From assembly GCA_009801015.1 (NCBI GenBank), contig VHZZ01000078.1:320079-363983 (forward strand): 43,905 nucleotides of DNA. The letters are read 5' to 3'. The position numbers and the translations under genes are program-made. Below the pieces are notes generated by a model that had not been told where the DNA came from, did not search any database, and saw nothing but the letters and a program-made list of their open reading frames with translations. This document shows positions 35,034 through 43,905 of this stretch, piece after piece (within the stretch, counting starts at the first letter, position 1; each line of letters begins with the position of its first letter). The DNA is from Silene noctiflora. Taxonomy: Eukaryota; Streptophyta; Magnoliopsida; Caryophyllales; Caryophyllaceae.

Positions 35034-36890
35034 ATATTTTTCATCAATATTGTAAAACCATCTCACCTACAATTTTTAAATGTTTACTTCGTAGTTTGTA
35101 CCATGCTATATATGATGTAATCAGTACAACGATACTTTTATATTTCATTCATTTGTTTACTTTTTATTTTACTTGTTTCGAATCTCGAATATATGAGTGT
35201 AGGTGTGATCAGTGATGTATAGGCGTGGCACAAAAACTATCAAGGCAAATGAGAATCGCAAGATGAAAACATAGCCACAAATTGGAAAAGAAGAGGTGTC
35301 ATTTCGCCGAATTTTTTGCTGAGATGAAAAGATTGAGTGCATGCCTTTGTAGTACATCATCTTTTTCTAAAACAAATAAATAAAAATAATATAAAATAAA
35401 ATAAAAAAATATTCTAATACTATTCATCATTATATTGCTCGTATAATAAGACAAGCTTGCTTTTGAAGTTGCCCCGACCTAATCCTTTGTGTTACGCCAT
35501 GTTATTAATCGCACTAGAAGCCTCTTAAAATAAATATAAAAAAATATTGAAATAAAACAAAAATAATCTATAATGTTTTAGCAAAGTGATATATTTAATT
35601 AAGTGGGATAGCTAGATATAATCAGATATATTATGTGTCTTCTCTTTGTGAATAATTATGGGATTAGGTCATCAATAATGGATAAGTATGGATCGTATTT
35701 GAAATGGTACCGGTGTCTAAGAAAGTTATGGTTACAAATCGATTTTAGGTTTTGTAAATGAATAACTGAACAAACTAAAGGATATTTGGTTCGACTAGGA
35801 AAAGGAAAAGAAGTCGGAATGAAGGAAAATAAGGGGAAGAAAATGATCTCTCTTTGAAACTCGTACTTGTTTTTTGTGTATAACCGATCTCAGTTGTGTT
35901 GAATATTTCACATTCCATAAATGAACATCTTACATACATGATGGTCTTGTCCAAGTACAAGAATAATTATGAACTATGAAGAAATAAATTTGTTTGTCGA
36001 ATTGCTAGAGTTTCAAATTGTTAATTATACGATTTAAAATACTTTTTTTTTTTTTGGTAGGACGTGAAAGTCTTTCTCTCATGACTTTTAACATCACTGT
36101 ATTTGCAGAGCTTGAATTCAAAACTTCTAATTAAAGTAGAACATCCCTTTTGCCAGTTAATTAAGGGTTCATCGGTAATACAGAGTACTGTTTTAAATAT
36201 ATAAATATAAAATGAATTATTTAATTTAATAGTTGGTAAAATCAACCAATAATTATTATTACATTGATTCACTAGATAAGAGCATCCAATGTTACTAATA
36301 GAACAAGCATATCCACTAATTAAAATATTACTTAATAATCCACTAATATAATACTTAATTAATCTTGCATCATCTACATTGTGTTGCATTTATGCGTTAC
36401 CAACTGCCACATAAATATATGCGGAGAATTGACACGATTTGTTGCATTGTTATCCACTAATAACATTAAATTAATTATAATGGGGTTGAATATTTTTCAT
36501 AATTAATATTAATTAATTAGCATAATAGTAAAAAGGAGACAAATTATAAAGGAGGTTTTGATAGTGCAATCATGTTAGGATTCCAATTCCAATGTCAATA
36601 AAATTAGGTGGAATCCCACACATATATACACAATTTGGGTGTTTTTGTTTGAAGATACCCCATGAAGTATAAGTGAGATACAATTTGGGAAGTTAAATCA
36701 TGTTTTTTTTTTTTTTTTTGAGGTAGATATGAATCTTAGGAAACAGTATAAAACCTAGATTCTTTATTGGGTCAAATCTAAAGATTACTTAACTAGCTTT
36801 GGTTGATAACTTAATTGATATGATATGACTTTGCTTATTCATCAAATGTTTTATTTTTACTTTTATTGGTTATGTTTATGGTTGGTAGAC
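35034..36890. other. Gene-free AT-rich DNA
   Basis: Contains homopolymer runs (about 36044-36055, 36703-36719) and no convincing coding sequence. The ORFs at 36021-36389 and 35775-35960 (minus strand) are low-complexity and have no recognised motif. Confidence 0.5.
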
Positions 36891-37170
36891 CTGGTAAACG
36901 GGTCAATCGGTAGGATTCTGGTCAGGTTGATTCGAGTTTGGGATGTTCGAGTTTGCAAGAATTTAGGCTGGGTCGGGTTGGTTTATTTTTGGGTGGGTTG
37001 TTTTCAAGTTATTTGAGAATAACAATCAATTTTCGATAATAAACATTCAGGTCGGTTTGAATAAGTTCGGGTCAATTCCAGTTTCGGGACGAGTTAGATT
37101 CGGATGTAGGTCGGATTCAGGTTGATTATTCGAGTTAGGTCATTCGGTTTGGGTCAGTTTTGTTAAGTCT
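36890..37170. repeat. Degenerate GGGTCGGGTT-type repeat
   Basis: Irregular repetition of GGGTC, TTCGAGTT, GGTCGG and TTCGGGTC motifs. Similar in composition to 4615-4700. Confidence 0.5.
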
Positions 37171-37768
37171 CATTTATTTTATATATACGCGCGGTCTTTT
37201 ATACGACAATTTGACCATTGTTTTATCCATTTATATATTAATATTATAATTACCGGTTAAAAACTCTTTATAGAAGATCTTTTTATAACAAATGTAACTA
37301 TGTAAGAATTATATTATAAAATAATATAGTTTGTAGTTTTTACATGATCAAAGTTCTAAAATTCTTACCTCCAAAAAGTTAAATAGGAGGAACATGTTTA
37401 AAAAGAGTGAGTAAATACTTATGACAGTAAAATTTTCAATTGAAAAACTTAAATTGTCCGAATGCTTTTTTTTTAAAAAAAAAAAATTAAGATTAGGTAT
37501 GAGGTACTAGATAATAAATGCTCCACACAATACTGAAATACAATCGTATTTAGTTAAGTAGCTAAAAGAGTGATTTAATATAATTTTTGTGGAAAATGAT
37601 CTTCAAAAAAATCATCGACTTTAAAAATTCCTTTGGGATTAGATCTATTAAACAACTTTAGGTCCCAATTATATACGTCTATGCCAGAGACGTCTATATT
37701 AACCAATGCTAAGGAAACCTGGCGTTTATATTAACCAATGCTTAGGAGTATGTAGTTTCAAATTAATG

Positions 37769-39163
37769 CACAAATAGGATCCTACAACCAGATGTATAAA
37801 AGCATTGTACATCAGGCTCATATAATGTATAAACTATCCATAGCCCAATAAAAAGAAAAAGAAAAAGAAAAATTTACGTATCATCAACAACTTAAAACCC
37901 TTCTATAATTCTCTCTAATAACAGTAACAACAAACTTCATTTTCCCCTAATTTTGATTCTAAGATGGTTGAAGGGAAGCAATAACTGGCATCATCGTCAA
38001 GGAGGAAAAATGCATCTAACGATATTCCGCTGAAAGAAACACTTCTCGAGCTAAAAATATTGAACCAGATTTGTGAGACATTAAATTTTGACGATATATT
38101 AAGCGTTTAAAAATACCAGCTATTATGAAAAGAATACGAGCTACAAAATTCGAACATATAAGAATATGAGCTAATGTAAAGGAATAAGAGCTTAAGAAGA
38201 TCACAAACTCAAAAATACAAGTATATAAGAATATCAGCTATTAAGATAAGAATATGAGCTATTAAGATAAGAATATGAGCTAATGTAAAAAGAATACGAG
38301 CTTAAAGTGATCATGAACTTACAAATACTAGCACATAAGAATACGAGCTATTAAGATAAAAAAAATGAGCTAATGTAAAAAGAATACGAGTTATATATTA
38401 AACTAATCGAGCTAATATAAGAGAAAATGAGCTAATTCACAAATACGCTGAAATTCTACAAAAATAAAACAAATCACAAGATAAGAAAGTGAATTAATAA
38501 GTCGAGCTATAAATAAAACTACTTGAGCTAATGATAGAGAAAACGAGCTAATTAACAAAGACGTTGAAATTCTTTAAAAATAAAACAATTCGTCTAATGA
38601 TTCAAACAATATGAGCTATTTGACAAATATGTTAAGTAAGTACAATAGAGTGTAAGATACGAAAAGAATACGAGTTATATAATATAAAAAGATAAGAGCT
38701 TAAAAAAATCAGCTTGACAGGAAGGCGTCATATGTAATTGTCTTTCCAAAATCATTGATTTAGAGGTAAATGTTTCAGTTTCCATTGAAGTGTCATGCTC
38801 CTTCCAAGTTCCATGTTTGATACATTTGATGTTTCATCCTCCATCGAAGATTCATCCATCGTTGATGGTAAAAATTGATTAAATTCTTATTGATTCTAAT
38901 TGAATAAAGAGAGATATAATGATTGATATAATATAATAATTTAAGGAATAAGATGGGATTCATTAACTGGATGACGGAGGAAGATGGAGAGGTGTTAGAG
39001 AAATATGGAAGCCGTTAAAGAGAGAAGGGGAATTGGATTGGAAATTAGATTACATTATTTTGTTTTTCCCTTTTTCTTCACTTGCAAAATTAATAGAAAA
39101 AGGACTAAAATAACCTTGAATGTACAATAACATTGTACATCCGGTTGTATAGTCCGTGAACTG
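37769..39163. mobile_element. 1.4-kb non-autonomous MULE with internal GAGCTA repeats
   Basis: Flanked by the perfect 9-bp repeat AAATTAATG (37760-37768, 39164-39172). Inverted ends share TACAACC-GATGTA-AA followed by ATTGTACAT. The left interior resembles a gene leader and start (ATGGTTGAAGGGAAGC, quickly stopped). The middle carries many AAGAATACGAGCTA units, and the right part has a G-rich leader-like stretch. No transposase is recognisable. Confidence 0.85.
38030..38700 (+). repeat. GAGCTA repeat array inside the MULE
   Basis: At least eight units of the form AAGAATAYGAGCTA followed by ATGTAAA or TTAAGAT. Spacing is irregular between about 20 and 45 bp; beyond 38440 only sparser GAGCTA motifs remain. 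Confidence 0.75.
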
Positions 39164-39172
39164 AAATTAATG

Positions 39173-39943
39173 ACATAGGGTATTATATATTCTACTAGTA
39201 TCAATCCTTAGTTTCAGAGCTTTTGGTGTTTGGTTTAGTTCAGGCCATATTCTGTTTATTTAATTGGTCCTAACCAAATAGGATGATGTTCTTGTTTTTC
39301 AAGACCAATTTTGACGGAGTACAACTTTTTATATAACTTGACTATTTTACCTTCGAATAATACAATACAACTATAGTAGTAAATCAAAGTTTTCGATCTA
39401 TTATTCAATCTAAGATCGAACCAAAATTTTACATCCTGTTATCAGTTCATCTGCTTTTCCATTTCTATCTTCGCTTCTATCCGATTGAATAATCTAATCC
39501 AATCCAATCCAATTTTAGACAACACTCACACCCTACTTGTAACACTTTCAAAAAAAAAAAAATACACAAAAAAGTGCTTAGAAATGTGTGATTGGCTAAC
39601 AAGTATGATCATCTAATCATTTTGTTATTGAAAACTACTCTTATCTACCGCAAAATAAAAAAGATCAACAATGTTGCTTTATTAAAACAAAAATCCATTG
39701 TAAAATTGATGCGATCGATTGCATTGACCACATTGTATATAAATTTAATGAAGGAGACATTACATCTTTAATTTATAAATTGTGTTTATTCTAATGTGGC
39801 TCCTTTATTAGTTTTTTTTTTTTTATAAAGTTAATCGATCTAGTGTTCTATCAATGCCACACAAATCAAAAATTTCAAGATAGTCCAATTGTGTTACTTG
39901 GACTAGGTCGGTTTGGAAAAGAAAAAAAATGATTGAAAAATTA
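39173..39943. other. Gene-free AT-rich DNA
   Basis: Only short simple repeats (AATCC units near 39497) and A/T runs. No gene is seen. Confidence 0.5.
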
Positions 39944-39945
39944 TA

Positions 39946-40097
39946 CTCCCTCAGTCTCGTTTATTTGTTTATTTTTTTTTTTTTGGGATTTTTTTTGAAG
40001 GCAATTGATTATCAACACTGAATTCGGTTCATTTGTTATTAAATAATTGGTATTCGTGTTAAAACCAAAGATAAATAAATGGCCGGGATGAAGGGAT
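39946..40097. mobile_element. Stowaway-like MITE, 152 bp
   Basis: TA on both sides (39944-39945, 40098-40099). Ends CTCCCTCAGTCTCGTTTATT and, inverted, ATCCCTTCATCCCGGCCATT. A T-run follows the left arm. Confidence 0.75.
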
Positions 40098-40461
40098 TAT
40101 TAGACTATTAGCTAGAGATCATTAGCATTAAATTTCCAATAACAATTGAATTAGCCTATAATTAAGTACTCCGTATTTTAATACTTAAGAATTTATATAT
40201 ATATGAATTAAATATTTTTAATTTTTAAATTAGATAGATAAAAACATATGCATTGTAAAAAGACTAAAACCATTCACATTTCTAAATCAATCGAAATTAT
40301 GAATATATACGAACCCTAGAAAAATTACAACCTTATTAGTTGGACATACAAAAACTACAAAATAAAAAGTCGCCATCCTTAAGAATACCTTAGAAACTAT
40401 CAATACCAATAAAATACCAACTCGTACCTTACCAATATTTTAGATACTCGTATTAGATACT

Positions 40462-40590
40462 AGCTCTGTTCTTTTCACTTTAAATTCAGCTCATTTCAGC
40501 TCTATTCATCTCAGCAAACTTTAATTCAATTCAACTTCAGTTCAGTTTAGCACAATTCAGTTTCATTCAACCCAAAGGAACAAGGATTAC
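40462..40590. repeat. CTGTTCTTTTCA / TTCAGCTCA dispersed repeat
   Basis: Starts CTCTGTTCTTTTCAC, continues with repeated TTCAGCTCATTTCAGC and TTCAGTTCAG-type motifs, and ends near CAAAGGAACAAGG. It belongs to the same family as 23310-23432 and, inverted, 30620-30960 and 41206-41322. Confidence 0.5.
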
Positions 40591-41205
40591 GAGGAAGCGA
40601 AAATACTGTCAATTTTGAAAGGCCATTTAATTCCAAGAGCCAAGGTTTTATTTAAATCATGTACTCCTATCAAATTGGCCTTATAGCTTATAAGCTAAGG
40701 TCTTGATCAACAAAGTGAACGCGTTTACGAGGATTTATTTCCAACTTAAATCTTACGTGCATGGCTATGAACTCTTGATAATAAAGCATGCATTTATAGT
40801 ATGATCGATACTCAATTTTGTATAGGATTTATATATATATGGCTTAAATTTAATTAGATATTACTTCAATTTTGTGTTGTCTTTTTCTTTACCTTTGCTT
40901 ATAATAGCTATATTTACTACTTTTGTTTGGACGTAATCGATTTATATAGTATGTACGTTGTACTTGTCATTTTTCTATTGCTATTTTTCTCGATCGATGT
41001 GCTACTTTTTTTTTTCCTTTTAAGATTAAATAAGATGGTGGATGCATTTTGCTTTGTTAAAATTGATGTGTATTAGAGGGACCATTTATTTGAAAATGTG
41101 ATTTTAGTTAAAAAGTTTCATTTGAAAATGTGTAACAAATAATTCAAATGGTTCTCAGAAGATCATAGTGTGCTACCGACTGAGGCACCGTACATTAGGA
41201 ATTAG
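40591..41205. other. Gene-free AT-rich DNA
   Basis: I see nothing interpretable here. Confidence 0.5.
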
Positions 41206-41322
41206 GGCTGAATGAAGCTGAATTAAATTGAAGTGAGCTGAAATAAATTGAAATTTGCAGAGGTGAATATAACTGAAATTTACTAAGCTTGACTGAAGTG
41301 AGCTGAAAAAGACAGGGCCTAA
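41206..41322. repeat. GAGCTGAA dispersed repeat (inverted copy)
   Basis: Repeated GAAGCTGAA, AGTGAGCTGAAA motifs ending in AGACAGGGCC. Read in reverse this starts GGCCCTGTCTTTTTCAGCTC, matching the left end of the 40462 copy. Confidence 0.5.
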
Positions 41323-41901
41323 CTAGTGTAATCGGCTAGTGTCTGGCTCAATTTTTTTTGGCAACACTTTAGGGAAAATTTACACTCCGTAACTCATTAT
41401 TGTTATTCCTCTTTCTTTTGAATTAATGAAAATTTACCCTCCGTAACTCATATGTGTGTCGGTCACCGGATATAATGCGATATTAATTAATGAAAAATTC
41501 TATTCTTATTTTTTTATTTTACTTAATTTGTATAGTTATTAAACATGATAAATGTCATGTATTTGAATATTTTTATTGATTAGGGCGAAAATAATTTCGT
41601 ACAAGAGGAAAACAAAATGAGCAACATTATGTTCGTCTACATGACTCAAATGTAAAAAACATGCATATTTCTGAAATAGCATAGGATGGAACAACAATTA
41701 TATGAGTATTATTTAGGTTTGGTGTCAAAGGATAATTCCCTACATTTCACCCATTTTGTCTCAATTTGAGAGGAAAAATTAACATTATCAATAAAATTGA
41801 GGGATTAAATTCTTATCGCATTTTTTGTATATTTAAAAATTCCGTAATTTATAGCTCAAAAGTTTTTAAACGGTGTAATATGATTTCATATATTGCTATC
41901 T
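41323..41901. other. Gene-free AT-rich DNA
   Basis: ACTCCGTAACTCAT-like sequence appears twice (about 41383 and 41438, the second as CCTCCGTAACTCAT). Otherwise there are no features. Confidence 0.45.
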
Positions 41902-41913
41902 AACTTGACGTAA

Positions 41914-42047
41914 TCAGGTTGTAGTTTAGTGGTTAAATCTTGGTTGAAATTTCCAAAAAATTCAGGTTCAAACCTCCCAAATAACAATTTTCCGTACCAA
42001 AGAGAGCGGTTGTCGATCTCTTCGTAAAAAAAATTTTAAAAAAATAA
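41914..42047 (+). mobile_element. tRNA-derived SINE with 12-bp TSD
   Basis: Flanked by the perfect 12-bp repeat AACTTGACGTAA (41902-41913, 42048-42059). The head has an A box (GTAGTTTAGTGGTTAAATC) and a B box (CAGGTTCAAACCTC). A short body with CCGTACCAAAGAGAGC follows, then an A/T-rich tail. Size and structure are those of a short plant SINE. Confidence 0.85.
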
Positions 42048-42059
42048 AACTTGACGTAA

Positions 42060-43479
42060 CATTGTTCTTATCTATTTCCCTACTATCTACCTTCTTTTAA
42101 GTCCTTTTCTTGATTTGCTTTCGTACAATAATCTGGAACAAATTTTAGAATATTTTATAAGATCTAACTCCACTTATTATAGTATATATATATAATAATA
42201 TATCGTTTCAATTAATCATATATATTCGATCTTTGATATACAATGATATATTGATATACAATCATACATCGACCGTGCGTTGACAATTGGAATTAATTAT
42301 AAACTATAGCTAGTAGCCACATAAATATATTTTCATTATCATGTCATTTCTCATCAAGATAAGCATCAGTTTTAATTAATTAATAAACTCCCAATTATTT
42401 CTCTTTTTGCTCGATTAGGGATTTAGCGGAGCCAGGACTTAAACTCAGCATGGGTGAAAAATTTCAGGAAAAACTGATTGTGGGATAAAGGAAACTCGAA
42501 AAAAATTGGAAAATTTTAACTAAAAACTTTAAAATTCTTTCGGCAGTGGAGAGAGCGTTCCTGCCAGGCCTCCCCTAGCTCCACCACTCGAATTTTGGAG
42601 TTGATCGATAAGCATGATCTTGTAGGGCAAATATATGCATGGCTTATAGTTATATGCATGGGTAGTATTGCCCAAAGTGGAAATTTGATGATCAAGTCTC
42701 TTAAGATGTGATCGACGACATAAAAAGATTATTTCCACTATTTTGATATGAAATAAAATTCCATACCACAAGAAGTATATTCTAACTTTATTATAAACAT
42801 CAATATAGTGTCTTTCATTAAAAAAAAAAAAAAGAATATGTAAGATGAAAACTTATGAATGATTAATTAGACTCGTATTTGTTTTGACAAATTAGTTTGG
42901 ATATTCGACGAATTTCAGCAATTTTTGAATATGTTTTTTTGAACGTTTAAGAAGATTTTAAGTAATGAGATAATTTTGCTAGATGCAAAAATTGTTTTAT
43001 ATTAATTGCAAAAATAACTACTTATACATTATAAAAAAAAATGTGAAGAAAAAGCTCTAATGAAAATCAATGTGTCACATATAAGTATTTTTTGTAAGGT
43101 TACGATAATATTCAAATAATTTATTGGAATACTTTATTATCGAACTTAGCACAGTATCAGAATCATGAGTTTTTTAAAAGAAAAGGCAGGAAAAGAAGAA
43201 GAGAATTTGACGCAAAATATGATAAAACCGTGCATAAACATATTAAAAATCGATCATCGTCACGAAACAAACTCGATCCAAGATCAAAATGATAAATCTA
43301 TCATCTATGGATGACCAGATTTGACGCAAAAGAGTAAGATAGTAAGATCTATGCCAACACATTTAGTTTGCCACTAAGAAAACCTATGGGACATGCATGG
43401 TTTGGTAGCACCATAAATGACTAATATTGAAAAACATGGTGCAACATGATCCATGGGATTTAACTCATAAAAAGGAGTA
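42060..43479. other. Gene-free AT-rich DNA
   Basis: AGCGGAGCCAGGACTT (about 42425) and AGCTCCACCACTCG (about 42580), inverted relatives of a GTGGNGGAGC motif common in plant repeats, enclose about 150 bp. No gene is recognised. Confidence 0.4.
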
Positions 43480-43668
43480 CTACAAATTTACAGACCAATT
43501 TCCAACACTCATGCATTTCCTCTTGCTTTCGTAAAATAAAGCTACTAATTCATTCTTGTCTAATGGCCTAGTGGAGCTAGCTACTTGATTTTGTTGGAGG
43601 GCTACTTCAATATGTTCATCATTCCACTCTAAAAACATTGAACATATACTAGGGTAGATCTCGCACAT
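43480..43668 (-). pseudogene. Orphan 62-codon ORF, possible last exon or gene fragment
   Basis: The ORF has ordinary, non-repetitive protein composition, unlike the surrounding low-complexity frames: ICSMFLEWNDEHIEVALQQN, then PLDKNELVALFYESKRK. I recognise no family. If it is a terminal exon, upstream exons would lie beyond 43668, but the nearby AG sites lack a pyrimidine tract. It could equally be a relic or chance. Confidence 0.25.
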
Positions 43669-43905
43669 TTGCGGTATATTTAGAGGTTTTATTTTTAGTT
43701 ATTATTTAAATATTTTAAATTGATACTCCGTACATCATTAATTTGTCATATACCTCATTGTATTTCGATATGAGAAAAAAAAATGAAGTACTCCGTATAA
43801 ACTAATCAAAAGAATTTAGTAAAGTTGTAAAATGTGTTTGATGAATTTTTTTCTTTAACATCAAACTAATGATTACAAATAATAATTTTTCTCAATTTAT
43901 GTTAA

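Noticed and set aside
36021..36389. 122-codon minus-strand ORF
   Set aside because: Long for the region, but of AT-driven composition (Asn, Ile, Tyr, Ser), with no motif and no supporting splice or start context.
38030..38700. Satellite/centromeric array
   Set aside because: Confined within the ends of a MULE, irregular in spacing and short; better explained as internal element structure.
41914..42047. tRNA gene
   Set aside because: A and B boxes are present, but there is no acceptor-stem pairing, the length is wrong and a tail plus target duplication are present; classed as a SINE.
1..43905. Plastid or mitochondrial DNA insertion, viral genome or LTR retrotransposon
   Set aside because: No organelle genes, reverse transcriptase, integrase, capsid or long terminal repeats could be recognised by eye in any frame.

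Overview
The window is plant nuclear DNA. Its genes have many exons with GT-AG introns. They encode plant-specific families: a coiled-coil NLR immune receptor, a GPI-anchored LysM receptor and a UMAMIT/WAT1-type transporter. The intergenic DNA is AT-rich and full of MITEs, tRNA-derived SINEs and short tandem repeats. The abundance of elements with CTCCCTCCGTCC ends and of 'ACTCCGTA' fragments would fit a Caryophyllales-type eudicot, but that placement is only an inference.

Layout. (1) Positions 1-4052, minus strand: the 5' three exons of a CC-NB-ARC-LRR gene whose LRR end runs off the left edge. (2) 4053-11300: a gene-free stretch with an insertion into a duplicated segment (9-bp target duplications), a hairpin relative of it, a tRNA-derived fragment, a 506-bp Mutator-type MITE and two other MITEs. 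(3) 11778-15113, plus strand: a complete five-exon LYM1/LYM3-like gene with upstream ORFs in a duplicated leader. (4) 15480-16130: G+C-rich duplicated repeats, including a perfect 70-bp tandem duplication. (5) 16342-21623, plus strand: a complete nine-exon gene for a nuclear protein with two DEK C-terminal domains, a CHZ (H2A.Z-chaperone) motif and an acidic tail. (6) 24108-29307, minus strand: a complete seven-exon UMAMIT18/SIAR1-like transporter gene, convergent with the previous one. (7) 29500-43905: about 14 kb with no gene I can support. It holds an inverted pair of 208-bp Stowaway elements, a 1.4-kb non-autonomous MULE full of GAGCTA repeats, a SINE with a 12-bp target duplication, several MITEs and one orphan 62-codon ORF.

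The four genes are not an operon or a pathway. The NLR (intracellular) and the LysM protein (cell surface) are both immune-receptor types, but nothing in the sequence links them. The CHZ/DEK gene next to a SIAR1-clade transporter looks like conserved microsynteny with Arabidopsis. I rebuilt all gene models by hand from reading frame, splice-site and phase consistency, and they all close without stops. I did not find a convincingly new biological system. The most interesting material is in the structure of the non-autonomous transposons and in the exon-level domain duplication of the CHZ/DEK gene.
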